Assembly (NCBI RefSeq): GCF_004027225.2
Contig: NC_044279.2
Span: 50,430,744 to 50,494,743 of the forward strand
Source of the DNA: Strigops habroptila
Taxonomy: Eukaryota > Chordata > Aves > Psittaciformes > Psittacidae
Direction: 5' to 3'
Length of the DNA stretch: 64,000 nucleotides
The position numbers were made by a program, and so were the translations under genes. The notes beneath the pieces are model-generated. The model was given only the letters and a program-made list of their open reading frames with translations. It was not told the DNA's origin and searched no databases. This document shows, in pieces, positions 50,053 through 62,819 of the stretch; within the stretch, counting starts at the first letter, position 1, and every line of letters starts with the position of its first letter.

Positions 50053-51931
50053 CTGTAAAAGATAAAAGATTAGTTTCATTAGTACATTACATTTTTATGA
50101 ATCATTAAGCATTTGTAGTTCCAAGACATGCCCCTAGACGGGTAATATTCCACTGCTCTCAGATGTAGAACTCCAGCTACACAAAGTGCTATGAGAATGA
50201 CCTAGTTGCCCTGTAGTAGAAGCAATCCACATAGAACAGTTTTACAAGAAAACCATATAGCATGAACAGTACCAGATCACCTTCATGTGAGGCAGGAGGC
50301 AGCAGGTCACTTTCAAAGACATTCAGTAAAAGCCTAAAATGATCTGGTATCTTTATTGCAAACACTAAAGCTCCTACATAAGCAGTTATGCTTGGACATG
50401 GTATATTTGCACACTGTCTTTCCTCAAGGATCCTATATCTAGATGATAGGGGATAGATAGCTAGGTAGGTTTACTACATCAATGTTAGGAAGTGCTTGTT
50501 CTATCATAAGGACAGATTCCAGTACATGGGCCCACTCTCTACTGTATGCTGCTAAGCAAGGTGTTCAGCATGCACCTGGCAGAGATTTGTATGCTTGGCT
50601 ATGCCCAAAGGTCTGCTTCACAGGAGAATCAAGACACTATAAAACAGTAATTCTTTACTTCTGTTTCCTTCCAGTGTAAAATTATTAAACAAGAAAGAGA
50701 TCACCTTTGGATATATATTTGATCTTCAATTTCTTGGAATGTACCCTAGTTTAAAAAGTATGTTGTCAAAACAAAGCTGTCTCATCCAACACTTAGTAGG
50801 TCAGACTGCTACTTTGGAATTAGCCAACATATTAATACTGATTATATCATGATGTCTACTTGTATGAATTTCACTGGAAATAATGAATATATAACCTTAT
50901 ATAAGGTTATTAACCTAATATATAACCTTTACAAGCCTGCTTCACTCCATGTAATTGTTTTCAAGCTGCAAACATCTCTGTATTAATACACAAAAAATTC
51001 AAGTAATAACAAATCTATTTAGAAAAATAGCTTTTTGTAAATTGCATAGAAATAATGAAAATTTAAAAAATTTAAAATATATTTATGTAGGGAGGAGGAG
51101 GAGAAAAGTATCTGAGGAGACAAGTATCTTAAGAGTAGAAGGCAACTGAAAGCACCAACGGTACGAAATGATATAAAACCACTTCAAACCCAGATGAAGG
51201 CTCCTGGCAGCAAGCTGCAACCTACCACTCTACCAGAAGCAATATGGCCAAAAAGCATTGAAAACTGGAACAAGAGCAAGTAGAAGTCACAATGACTAAG
51301 GGCACACACCAAGCATTTTCGTTAGAACCTGAAATTTAGGGTAGATCCTCCTATATCACTACCATTCTGCCTTAGAGGTATACTCCTTCTCTATTCCAGT
51401 TGCCTCCTGTCTGCATGGAAGAGTGAATCTGGACCACAACTGGCAAATAAAAGTACTCACTCAAACAAATGGGGAAGGGGGGGGGGGCAGAATAGTCAAA
51501 ATGCCTATTCAAAATATCACTAAGGGAGAGAAAGGCTGGAGAAAAATTTAAAAAAATCTTTTCATTTAACATGTAAAAAAAACCCCATGTCCTTTTAAAA
51601 AGATAACAATAAGTATGAAATACAAAACCACATATTAAAATATTGGGTACCTAACACAGTACAATGAAAAGATAAAATTCCAAATGTCAGAATTCAGGAA
51701 GAATTCGGATCTGAAATATAATTGTAATCGGGTATCATCTAATATAAAGTCAATAAGAAAATACCCACCAATTTTAACAAAGCAGAAGCAGGCCCATAAA
51801 GGTCTAATCCAATAATGAATGCAAACACTTCTATTAATTTTAATGGGCTTCAGATCTGCCCCTTAAAAAAAACATAGTTATTTAACAATCAAGGGCAAAG
51901 TAGCCCCAGTTACTAACTTGAAGAAATGTAC
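50053..51931 (-). other. BLTP3B: BLTP3B intron (1.9 kb)
   Basis: AT-rich intron holding a perfect 20-bp palindrome at 50891-50910 and a G-run at 51472-51487. No mobile element or additional exon recognised. Confidence 0.8.
50891..50910. repeat. Perfect 20-bp palindrome
   Basis: ataaccttatataaggttat is identical to its own reverse complement. Partial copies of 'tataacctt' follow within 30 bases, suggesting local slippage or folding. Confidence 0.95.
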
Positions 51932-52050
51932 CTGATATATATTGAAATCTGCAAGTCTAACCACAATAGGACTAGACATCAGTTTGCCCTTTGGTTGTTG
52001 AGAAGATACAGAGGAAGCCCTAGATGTTCCTTTCGGTATCTGTTCCTTGC
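51932..52050 (-). CDS. BLTP3B: BLTP3B exon, visible residues 317-356
   Basis: An acceptor (tttcctacag) precedes 119 bases; the donor is CAG|gtacat. Completing a Gly codon (G+GC), it reads KEQIPKGTSRASSVSSQQPK and then GKLMSSPIVVRLADFNIYQ. The first half is a Ser/Lys/Gln linker and the second a conserved strand (SSxVVVRLADFNIYQVS in mammals). Confidence 0.96.
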
Positions 52051-52152
52051 CTGTAGGAAAGAATAGTGATGGAATCATTGAGAAGAACAGTCTTTTTTAG
52101 AACAGTTTTAACATTTTGTGAAATTGGAGCAGTATTGATGCAAACAAAGTAC

Positions 52153-52335
52153 CTGTTTGTAGGTTCTGAGGGGAGACAGCAGGTGGTGATTTGGGAGGAG
52201 AATCTATAACCTGGTCCTTCACAGCCTGCTTAAGTAATTCAACATTGCTTTTGAATTCATTTAATAATTCTTTGGCCCACCCACTTCTGGTTTTAGTGGC
52301 ATCACTATAATGCATCCAGTGATCACAGCTGTCTC
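52153..52335 (-). CDS. BLTP3B: BLTP3B exon, visible residues 256-316
   Basis: An acceptor (cttatttgcag) precedes 183 bases; the donor is gtactt. After completing Gly (G+GA) it reads DSCDHWMHYSDATKTRSGWA, KELLNEFKSNVELLKQAVKD, then a proline-rich tail (DSPPKSPPAVSPQNLQT). Mammalian BLTP3B has the same helix, EVNVEMLKQAVKD-like, and the same SPPKSP turn. The intron to the next exon is only about 100 bp. Confidence 0.97.
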
Positions 52336-53639
52336 CTGCAAATAAGAGGAATATGGGAAATACTGACTCATTTGAAAGTCTGCTTTTAACCAGATAACAA
52401 GTTTCCACTATTTCACAATTCTTATTCAAAATACAATCTTATTACATGCTGTAATTATTGAACAGAATTTAAAACAGACATTAAAACAGAAATTTATATA
52501 TTATATAAAAACACATCTCACTGCTTCGCAAAATCACTCAGAAAACAATCTAATGTTGCTGCCTGCTTTTTAACACCATTAACTAACGTTCAAAATAGCA
52601 CTGAATATTTCAATTCAGAGAAATCTGATGACACATTAATGTCATACATGAGAATATGCAAAAAAAAGTTTCATTAAAAAAAAAAAAAAAAGTGAGAGCA
52701 AGTAACACAACAACGTTCTCACGCTCACTTTTCCCAAGCTTATCTTTCCTGCCAGAACTGTGTCCTAAGAAGTTCCTGGTCCCTTTCCAGAAATGTATTC
52801 TTTTTGTGTTGGCTCTCTAGCACCTCTATGGCACACAAACAAGTAATTTCGATCAGTGCTGCACCACACACAGCCTTAAAAATCAAGACCAGTAGAAATT
52901 CTTTTATTCCTAACGTGTTTCTGTTGGTTAGGCACTTAAACCTCTGAAAGAAATTCAGATCTGTTCAAACAGTCCCTGTAAAGACAGTCTACTAATGTGT
53001 TTGATACTAAGGATGCACTACAAATAACTTCTATCAAGTGACACATCACTCTCTAAATACCACCATGTGAAAACTTAATTTATTTGGGACTTAATAAGGT
53101 TTTGGATACTTACAGCAGGGATGAGTAGATAATTAAAAGAGGTAATTGCTTTGGGAAAAAAAGTGATTTCAAGCCTAAATGCAAAGATTTCAGCATGGAA
53201 GAAACTATAAAGGAGGGGCCCATCACAAGAGATGACATTTTTTCCCCACCCTCCTGCCTCACAGCCTTTTGATGGTTATTCACATCCTTCTAGCTAAAGA
53301 AGAAGAGAAAGGAACACAGAAGAAAGAAGAAAGAGAGCACACAAGAGGACAAAGATACATTAAAATCAAGTCCATGAAGCTGGGATTCTCCAAAACGGGG
53401 CTGAAGCGGGTCATCCCAAGCATACGCACATAAACTCTGAAGTACCTACAGGACTGCAGTGTAATAACAAAAGCTCTCCTACCCCTTCTGGGATATGGGC
53501 AGGTGCCTCTCTGAAGTGCTTGCACACTAACACACGCAGCATGAGGAACACGTGGGAGCAGGAGGAATTAGAGATCTGCATGCAGTTGCAGGGCTATGAC
53601 TTCAGTAGGACCACAGAGACATAGCAAGATAGCACACAC

Positions 53640-54175
53640 AACCAAGATGCTGCAGAGGATGGACACAGGCTCTTTGGAAAGTACTAGTCAAAAAGGCAAG
53701 GAGGGTGAGTTGACCCATCAGTGAGATGAGTGGGAACACATGGAGCTCTACCTTGGGATGGATCATCAGCCAGCTGAGCACTTATAGGTCGGGATTAGAT
53801 GGCAGACTAACATGGAAATGTTGTGGTGGATATCTGCTAGGAAGATCTGATCTAGAATCATCTTATTAGGAAGATGAGGAGGCCCTCTTCAGAAACTTGG
53901 AAGAAATGTCATGTTCACAGATCCTGGTCCTGATTAGGAACTTTAGCCACCCCAGTATCTACTGGAAACCATTAGTCTTCAAGGGTTGGGACTAGGAGCA
54001 TGAAATCCAGCTGGAGACAAATCTCATCTGCAGAGTCTCCACCCCTGGAGCTATTCAAAACCTAACTTGACACAATCCTGGGAAGCTAACTTTAATTGAC
54101 ACCACTTTAATCACAGGGGTTGGATTACACAATCTCCAGAGGTGCCTTCCATCCTCAATTGTTCTACATTTCTAT
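53640..54175 (+). mobile_element. CR1 LINE remnant with internal deletion
   Basis: The left part follows the 5' section of CR1 ORF2 in sense: 'acacaggctctttggaaagt', 'acatggagctctaccttggg', 'aactttagccaccccagtat'. The right part (about 54030-54175) switches to the 3' end: 'cacaggggttggattacaca', 'agaggtgccttccatcctca'. The middle of the element is missing. It is old and non-coding. Confidence 0.72.
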
Positions 54176-54544
54176 ATACGGAGATGCCATTGCCACATTC
54201 ATCTATGAAAATTGAAGAGCAGGCCAGAATGTAAGAAGACAGTATTTTAGTGGAGCTGGCACTGATGTTGCTACCATCTGAATTTATTGCTGGTTGCCCA
54301 GGAAGAAAATGCTTTCCAATTTCTCATATTGTCTCAATAAATCAGCTTGATCAAGAATTTCCTATGCTGCGAAATGTCCTGCATGATGGCAAAGCAGCAG
54401 TTTTCTCTGATCATCATCCAGCAACACATCAGCTGCACAGATAATGGATCTGGATAAAAGCTTCTGTGAGAGCAGGTCTGGGAAGACTGCTAGAGTGATG
54501 GATTGCTGTAGACAGGTTTACAACATCCAATAAGTCTGGCTTAT

Positions 54545-54712
54545 AGAATCATAGAATAGTCAGGGTTGGAAAGGATCTTAAGATCACCTAGTTCTAACCC
54601 CCCTGCCATGGGAAGGGACATGTCACACTAAACCATGTTGCCCAAGGCTCTGTCCAACCTGGCCTTGAACACTGCCAGGGATGGAGCATTCACAACTTCC
54701 TTGAGCAACCCA
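54545..54712 (-). mobile_element. CR1 LINE 3' end fragment
   Basis: The plus strand reads 'agaatcatagaatagtcagg', 'ccccctgccatgggaaggga', 'ccaacctggccttgaacact', the reverse complement of a CR1 3' UTR. It resembles the copies at 20341 and 20836 closely, so probably the same subfamily. Confidence 0.92.
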
Positions 54713-56447
54713 AATATATGTTAGGGTTATCACAGTCAGTGGACACACAACCTGCTTCATTTTTGTTAAGTACTATGAAAGACTATTGCTGGAAGGCTTA
54801 ATTTTCAATGGGTTATCCTACAGCCATTATGCCTCAAACTCCCTTTAGAGTCTTGCCGAGTAAGGTCTTTTACAAAAACAAACGACCCCCAGCCCCCAAG
54901 AACTCAATCTGTAAAATAATTAATCATTGAGGGCTTTTTCCTAGACAATGAACCGCAATGTCCAAGACTAAACCAAAAAGCTATTCCTAAATATTCCATA
55001 GGCTAGAAAGGTACAAAACCAGAAAACTGTCTGGTCACAGAAGCTGTGACCTCCTTGCTGTTAGCAAGTATTAATATGGTGTTTTCCTTCAGTATGCAAT
55101 ATTGCAGGACCTCAGCTTCAGGGCAGAAATGATCTGCATATCAGGTGATAGCTCGATACAGCTGTATATAGGGGTACAATACCTACATGGCTAGAGAACT
55201 CCCTTTGAACTTTCAGGATTAATATGTGCTCCTTTTACTTAGAGCAAATGGACTGTCCCCTCTGTGACAACAGTTTGCTCATAGAATTGCCACACTCTTC
55301 TAAAACTGTGAGAAAAGGAGGACCTCTTAAAGTGGAAGAAGAAACTTTCTGGCATGTTCCTTCCCCCTCCACACATACATCCTATTGGATCAACCACCAC
55401 CACCTTTGGAAGCTTTTTGTCATACCTTATTAGTGAGACATAAATTTATTTTACTTAAACTTACTTGTACAGAACACTATTTAAGACTGAAAGAAGAACG
55501 CTACCTTTAGAGACACTACATTTGATCTGAAGATGACCTTTTTCATCTCTGGTTTCATGTAGTAAGTTGTGTCCCATGCAGTCATTACCTAAAGGCACTG
55601 TTTGCTTCTAGTCTGCCCATCCAAGAGCCTACAGTGGATGGTTCAATCTGGCTAAGAATCCTTTCAAAAGAAACAATCATTTTATTTCCCTGATTCTCTA
55701 AGTTTTCTCTGAGGAGAGCTCACAGAAATCATAGATAGATTGGTCCCTCACTTAGATGCTGTAGGAATCAGAAGTGACAGTAAATGAAAAACATAGCTGG
55801 GTTATAAGACAGGCATGTGTTAAACTGCTGTAAAATAGGGTCCTCCCCCTTTTACAGGACAGGAAAGCAGTATCACAATTATCAGAAATATGAGGCCAAT
55901 CTACAGAAAGAAAGAATACTGCTTTTCTTCAGTGTATTTTTTTCTGTAGCTTTGTATGTTTATTTGACCTATGCTAAATTACATTTTCTGACATGCAAAA
56001 ATTACACTTGCTAGCTATGAAGGAAACAGATTGACATTACAGGATTCCACCTGCAATCATGACAAGAAAGGCATGAGGCAGGCTATGGCTAATTCACATT
56101 TTTAATCTATGTGGATAATCATTCCAAAATGACTGGCCTGTGTTAGTAAAAAGCAAAACAAAGCAAAACCAACTCTGCCCACCAGATAAAAGCCCCTCCA
56201 CTGTACTGGATTGCCTTCGAATTCAAATTCAACAGCAAACTTATTTTGTCTCTTCTACATTTTTTTAGACTTCTGAAAATTATGTGTAAGAAATGTTTCT
56301 CTGGAAATTACTAACATCTGTTTAATAACAATTCCTTAACAAAAGCCTATACAGTGGAACTTCTACACACTGGGATTCCTTTTTAGCAAAATAAAACCAA
56401 AAACATTGCTTGGAAATGGATATGAAATGATAGATGTCTACACGGCC

Positions 56448-56472
56448 GGGGGGGGGGGGGGGAGGAGGGGGG
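56448..56472 (+). repeat. Poly-G tract
   Basis: 15 consecutive Gs followed by a-gg-a-gggggg on the plus strand, an unusually long G homopolymer about 360 bp upstream (in plus coordinates) of an exon. It has strong quadruplex potential and is a likely sequencing or assembly weak point. Confidence 0.9.
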
Positions 56473-56835
56473 AATCTAACAGATTGACTCTTGCAAATAC
56501 CCAATTTGTGAATTCTCAATCTGCCACACTGCCTTCCTCTGTCAACACAGAATTCTTTTCATGTCAGAAATTCTAAACACCGTTTTGTTGACCAAACAGA
56601 ACAGTGAAAAGTGTTTGGCCTAAAAGAGCTCATTCACAGAAATTAAATTGGTTCCTAGGTTGTTGCTTTTGTTGTTTGTTTTTGCATATAGAACGAAATA
56701 AAAAGGTGTGTATTTGAAATGCTCAGAACATTATTATCCATGCCGTATATATATATACACACACGAACAAAATTTTTAGTATTCAAGCAAGATAGTTACA
56801 TTCACAGGTAATTCACAAAATGCTCACTTTCATAC

Positions 56836-56919
56836 CTGCTTTGTGAAATGGGTAATAGTCCACTGTTAAATAGCTGAAGGAAAGCTGCATGGCCCCTCCT
56901 GTAACACGTCTATTTGAGT
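56836..56919 (-). CDS. BLTP3B: BLTP3B exon, visible residues 228-255
   Basis: An 84-base exon with acceptor tattttacag and donor gtatga. After completing Asp (G+AC) it reads SNRRVTGGAMQLSFSYLTVD and then YYPFHKA, leaving one base for Gly. It matches the mammalian SNRRxxGGAMQLSF..LTxDYYPxHKAG segment, a beta-strand pair of the groove. Confidence 0.97.
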
Positions 56920-58239
56920 CTGTAAAATAAAACAATGCTCAGCTGTATAGATGTTATATTTAGCATGTTAGTTCTCATGTTGCTGCACTTTAAAAATCAA
57001 ACAGGTGTTTCTTCCTCCCCTTACAACCTCATTATCTTCCCTCAAAATTTACATACAGGTAGTTGTCACTGGTTTCCGAATATCAGCTTGTTGAACTCAG
57101 TGTTCTGTACTCAGACACTACTAACAATTTGTGTATTGTTTTAAATGCTATTAAAAAGTCAAGACAACTCTTTGAATGCATATTACTGCAGTTTTTCTAA
57201 AAAAAAAACTTTTCATACTGAATGTATGGTTATGATCAGCATCAAAGTCAACATTTACAGCATTCTTGAAATTAAATATAATTTATTTTATTTGACAAAT
57301 AATATTGCAGTGAAGAGGTCTTCTGAGAGTTCTCTGTTCTGATTTTTCCACTGCTAAATTTAAACTTCATGGGCAAAACCAAATGACTAATAAAGACATC
57401 TCACTAAAAATGATAAATCACAACTGCAGTATATATACTGCATGTAAGTAAACACATCTCTAGCCAGTGAACTTATGCTGCTGTCCTGTAAGTGTTTTCC
57501 CTAATTAAGGAAATACCTAGTAATAACGTAAGTTATTCATACTCTTCTTCAGCAGACCTTGTATGCCTCTAAATTTTGCAGTGACTAGACAGCTCCTTGG
57601 ATATACACTGATACATCATTCTCTCTGATCACTTTAAAAAGGCATTAAAGAAGTGTAATTTTTCTTCTTTTTTTTCTGATTCTAAATATAGCTATGTCCG
57701 ATACTCTTTCATTTAAAAAAACCCTGAAGTATCACACACAAAAATATAAGGCCACAGAACACTTGTTTCATTCTTTTTATGTGCTGCAGAGCATACCAAA
57801 TTCTCTAAATTAGTAACAGAAAGAGGACTGCTGTTTTATTAGTCTGTATTTTATAAGAGTATTATAGAAGCAGATCATATAGGACCCTTTCAAGCCACAG
57901 TAATGTTGCCACTGCATTCTTTATAATCCAGTTAACTTACAATACAAAAGAAAAAAAGAGCAGGAACAATCAGACTGGACAGAATCAGTTTCTAGAAGAT
58001 GGAATAAACACTGAAGCTACTAGCACTCTTAACAGTTTTTATTGTATTTATTCTACAATAATTACATTTAATAATGAAACGTTATTCTGATAAAGGCATC
58101 TAGCTGATTTTGAATCTGTCGACAGAGAGTGAGGACAATTCTGAATATTCCTCTAAAATAAAGACTCTTGATTAACATTAATGTATTCTGCAAAATGTCT
58201 TCTAAAGATGAATATGGTTACTTTAAAAAAAAAAGTTAC
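56920..58239 (-). other. BLTP3B: BLTP3B intron (1.3 kb)
   Basis: AT-rich intron with standard splice ends. I see no mobile element or further exon. Confidence 0.8.
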
Positions 58240-58420
58240 CTTTTTCTTTAGAATGGATATCATCACATATGTGTAGGTCCAAATGGGAAATTACTAAGTG
58301 ATGAGAAGTTTCCTTAACATCAAAATCATTAAACAATTTTACTATTGCATCATTTTGATCAGGTGCTGCCGTCGTCTGGGGCACTTTCACCTGCTGAGAG
58401 CTGGGTGCAGGGGCAGAGCT
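58240..58420 (-). CDS. BLTP3B: BLTP3B exon, visible residues 168-227
   Basis: An acceptor (attttttcag) precedes 60 codons plus one base; the donor is gtaact. It begins SSAPAPSSQQVKVPQTTAAP, an Ala/Pro/Ser linker, then the strongly conserved DQNDAIVKLFNDFDVKETSH and HLVISHLDLHICDDIHSKEK. The linker varies between species; the second half is nearly invariant in BLTP3B. Confidence 0.97.
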
Positions 58421-59721
58421 CTGAAAAAATATTTAGTCGTATCAATTTCTAAAGTTTATCCTTCCTTTCAAGCACAAATATCCTCTTACTTACTCAAAAC
58501 AGGTCTCTGAAATAAGGAAAAATCTGCACCAAATGCATTCACCTTGTACTGTTACAGAGATCCAAGCACGCTGTTTTAGAATAAAGCTAAGATATCCTAA
58601 TGGCTCGGTGTCACAGAGATGCAATGCCCATTCTCCCCTTCTCCCACTCTTTTTTATACCTGTCACTTGCAGCACTGGTATTTTTCTAACTTCTGAGCAA
58701 GCTGTTCAGGGAACCAAACTTGCAGAAAACTTTTTTCTTTTTTTTTTTGGGGGGGAGGGTGGTGCTCATTTCTGCTAGTTTAGTTCCCCAAACTATATCA
58801 CAATAGGATCAAACGTGAGCTGGTGCCCGTACCAGGTAATTGGTGAGATGCAAGTACAGGGAATTGAAAAATTGGAACCTCCCTGCTCAAGTAACAGCTA
58901 ATGATTAAATTGTTGTAGCTAAACCATCAAATCCCAACGTAAATCATGAGGAATACCGTAAGAACTGCACTCTCCATTACAGTACACTAGCTTCATTGTA
59001 AGAGATTCCATACAAATTACTTTACTCAGTCTTCGTAATAAATTATGTTTTATTTTAATAGGACTACTTTTTATCAGTGTATTTGTGCTGCTTTTTCACT
59101 GACAAGAAGAGGTCCCTCTTGCAACACTCACATAGCACAGTTGGCCTAGTCTGCTTTGCTGAAAAACGACTGAGGTTTACGTAAGACTATCTTACATGCA
59201 GCATCAATACCACATCCATCCCAGCAGAAATATGTTTAAAGTAGAGTTTTTCACCAGGTATACCAACAAGAGAGCCGCATGATGGAAAGCTCCTACTAAA
59301 AGCTAATTTTTAGGTACCATGAAAATAAAGTGGACAAGCACTTTAAGTTGTTATAGTAAGCATATCTATCCCCACATTAAGGTTACCTTAGCGTGTCTTA
59401 ATTATTATTTTCATTAATTCATAACCAGGAAACATTTGCGGAGCAAATGTACGTAACAGTTAATCAACTGTCAACATGTAAGTCTACATACTCTGTGCAT
59501 GGATAAAGAAATACAACTTTTTCCTGAAATAAACATCAATACACAAAATCTTGTAAAATAGTCTGTTATATACTCCTGTGATTCATTCCCAATGTAATTT
59601 AAGATACACAGCTGAATGAAAATGAGTAATCAAATATTCTCCAAAATAAAGTAACACAACTAACCACAGCCTTGCATTTTAGAACACCTGTTAATTATAT
59701 AGTGAGAATCAATTTTCATAC
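58421..59721 (-). other. BLTP3B: BLTP3B intron (1.3 kb)
   Basis: AT-rich intron with a T-run/G-run junction at about 58733-58762. Nothing else recognised. Confidence 0.8.
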
Positions 59722-59892
59722 CTGTGCTGTTTCAGAAGCCAAGCTTTTTCTCTGTTCTGTTGATTTCTCTATGGCTTCACTAAGAGATTTGGCATACTGC
59801 ACCATGGCCTTCAACTGGGAATCAGTCAAAACCCACAGCAAATCATCCAGAATCAGAACCAGTTTTGATGCCACTACATTACAATCCTTTAA
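59722..59892 (-). CDS. BLTP3B: BLTP3B exon, visible residues 111-167
   Basis: An acceptor (tattatacag) precedes exactly 57 codons; the donor is CAG|gtatga. The peptide is LKDCNVVASKLVLILDDLLW, VLTDSQLKAMVQYAKSLSEA, ..EQRKSLASETAQ. It contains the conserved hydrophobic strand followed by an amphipathic helix, the standard repeat unit of this family. Phase 0 at both ends makes it a symmetrical exon. Confidence 0.97.
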
Positions 59893-60454
59893 CTGTATAA
59901 TAAAAATTTAATCAAGTTAAAATGGGTGCATTAAATACTTAAATTTCTTAAATCAAATACAAGAAAAAAAAAAGTTGAATGCGAAACTACACTTCCTCAA
60001 AATCAAATTTCTTCCATATAAATAACAAAAATTTTTTATTTTAAATTGTATTCTTCTCATTAACTAAAAAGTACCTAAGATATAGTATATTTATACCCTA
60101 CTTTTTATTTGCTTGGAATGCATTAGATATTAAATTGATGCATTTCTCTAAAAGTAAGTAATGTTAACATTGCACGAACCTAGAGAAGTAAGACAACATG
60201 CATCATCATAAACAAAGCTCTGCAGATCAAATGATTTCATTAGTAAGACCTGTGCAAGGTCTGCACCTTCAAATTACACCTGCTATGTTTCTTGTAAACT
60301 CTACAGTCTTACCAATTACATGTTAGTAAAAATTGAGTTCAAGGAATTCTACATTTTATATGGCCTAAATTTAAAACCTCTACTATGTCCACATATGCAC
60401 AAAGAGCATAATTAAAAATTAATTCATAAAACAATGAAAGACTTCCAAGTTTAC
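59893..60454 (-). other. BLTP3B: BLTP3B intron (0.6 kb)
   Basis: Plain AT-rich intron. No repeats of note recognised. Confidence 0.85.
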
Positions 60455-60595
60455 CCTTCTTTTAAGCGTGACCCTAATTTTTGATTGGTTAGTAATCAGT
60501 CGAACTGGAGCACTCATGATTTCATGCTTAGAACTCTGGATTGCATCTGCCTCTATTCTGATCATCTGCCAGTTGATTTCTTTGAAAGTCAAAAC
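60455..60595 (-). CDS. BLTP3B: BLTP3B exon, visible residues 64-110
   Basis: An acceptor (ctctttaaag) precedes 47 codons; the donor is AGG|gtaaac. The peptide is VLTFKEINWQMIRIEADAIQ, SSKHEIMSAPVRLITNQSKI, RVTLKRR. It closely follows mammalian BLTP3B (LTFKEINWQMIRIEADA..CAPVRLITNQSKIRVTLKRR). It is also a symmetrical phase 0 exon. The preceding and following exons join without frame change. Confidence 0.98.
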
Positions 60596-62819
60596 CTTTA
60601 AAGAGAGAGAAAAAAACACCTTCATGCAATATGACAGTTTACTTGCACCTAAGCATGTGCATGTACATATCTGCACATGTATACACACATACACACACAT
60701 ATCCTTCATGCAGAGTCATATGAACAGAACAAATTCAAGTCACTTGTTATTCTACTTAGAGAGTAGAAGTAGTCAGGAAGCAAAGCTTTGATACTTCTCT
60801 CTACCTCCAGAATGTCACAGAAATGTTAAGCTAGTCCCAAGCAGACAGAGGTAACAAGCAGCATTTCAAATATTTAGAAGAAAATAAAGGTTACAATTCC
60901 TGCATACTAAGTTGCTTTTGATAGAGGAAAAGAAGATTGTGTGTTTTAGTTGCAAAATGCTAAATTGGAGTATATAGGAAAAGAGTGGGGAGGGAAGCAA
61001 AGCTACAGGATGGAAGAGGTTCTTGGAGTGTTTTATTTCAACTAAAAGAGAAAGTTAAACATTGAGTACATTGTATGCCATATAGACCCCACAAACTTTG
61101 AATCATTATGTGGATTTCTAAAAGACACAGCAAGCAGATATCCCATGTCTCATCATGGAGAACATCAAATGAACAGGACATTAAGAGGGGAAAAAAAAAA
61201 AAAACAACCCAATGTTATTTCTAGTTTCCCCATAACTCCTTCCTTCTTTACTCTCTGAAGAAAAAAAGATCAGCCATGGCGAAAGTGGAACAAGGAAGAG
61301 TTTGTTTGGTATGTGTCTTATTTTTCAACTGCAATTCTCTCATCAATTTGAAAACTGTACAGCCTATGTCCTGCAAATATAAGCAGAAACTTAAGTAAAA
61401 CTCACTCAATGTGTTTGGGAAGGAGGCACACACAAAGTGAGCAAGATGGAAAGGCACAGTGCAAAGTAGCCTGAAAAACACTATTTGCAGAAAAACAGAG
61501 TACCTACCCTCCTCACCCAGGAGATACAGCATGAATGGAAGCTTCTAAAAAAATTCTGAGGAGATTCCTTATTACATTAAGAGTATAACTGCAGCACAAA
61601 GCTAAAAGCTTACTCCCTAAAAATGTAGTTTTGCACAAGTTATAGTACACTATCGGTTTTATTTTTTCACCTTTTCATGCAAGTTACTAACAAATCGTTC
61701 ACTACAGTTTCCGGAAATTTGTGTTTCCAGAATTCATTGCACTAAAAGAAAGTACTTCCCAGGGAAAGGTCTGTTGTGTATGGAATGACTGCTTACCATC
61801 AAACTCTTCCTAAAAAGCACAACAAAAAATATGGCAACACAAAATTCCATCTAGTCAAACTTTAACTCTTCCTCTTTTGACTTCATTAACACATGAGCAT
61901 TAGAATACAGATAAGCTGCAGGAAAGACAACCTATTAGAAAAAAAGCTTTTGGCTTTTTTTTTTTTTTTTTTTGGTGGTATTTATAAGTCTTGGGGTTAC
62001 TTTTCCTACATGAAAAGCAACTACCAGACTCCTTAACTCTGAGTAAACTCTATCCTGGAATAATCACCTTGTAGTGGGCAAACACGGGCAAAATTTGAAA
62101 CACCTGCTTATGCCAGATGCATGCTAAAATAAGTCTTTCTCAGTATAACATAACACTATTTAGAGTCAACCTTGCACTCTATACATTTTACTCTGGTTAC
62201 ATGGGAGAAAGCAAACGAATGGTGTGTACAATAATCTAGGACTTCCATGTTAAGTTCCCCCACACAGCAGAAAAGTATGCACTTGACTGCTATTACTTTT
62301 TTGTATACATATGCTTTAGTTAGTCTAAGAAAAATAGTTAATTCTTGCATAGGAACTTTGTTAACATTCAGTTAAAACTGCTTACAGGGAAAAAAAAAAT
62401 CCTTAGGCAAACCCTGGCAAGCAAATAAATAACCAGTTGAAGCTTTAAAAATAAGAAAACCAGCACAACACCTTATCTTTCCACATTTAATACACCATTC
62501 TCTTCTGTTCCAGTACTCTTCAAGTTTTGTCTAGTTTGCATTTTAAAATGGTCACAAGCTTGGAGAAAGCACATATGCTTGCCCTGGTCATTGCTCTTCC
62601 CTAAGCATTCACTTTGGACACCACTTAAAGAGACATAACATTCGATCTGACTCACATCCCCCATTTTTATATCCTTGTGTTCCTAGATTAAATTACTGAG
62701 CACAGAATGTCTCCATTCCCAGTAACAGCGTGTTTCCTAGACTGTATAAAGTTGCAATTCAAATTCCTTCTTTACCCCAAAAAACAAGGAAAAAAAGGTT
62801 ACCAAAAGATAGTATTTAC
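60596..62819 (-). other. BLTP3B: BLTP3B intron (2.2 kb)
   Basis: AT-rich intron with an (AC)n-like run near 60678-60700, an A-tract at 61191-61204 and a long poly-T at 61955-61973. No exon or mobile element recognised. Confidence 0.8.

Larger units (their letters stand above)
52336..56835 (-). other. BLTP3B: BLTP3B intron (4.5 kb, longest in the window)
   Basis: Contains a plus-strand CR1 remnant (about 53640-54175), a young minus-strand CR1 3' end (54545-54712), a long poly-G run (56448-56472) and an AT/AC dinucleotide run near 56745-56763. The remaining sequence is unremarkable and shows no exon. Confidence 0.8.
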
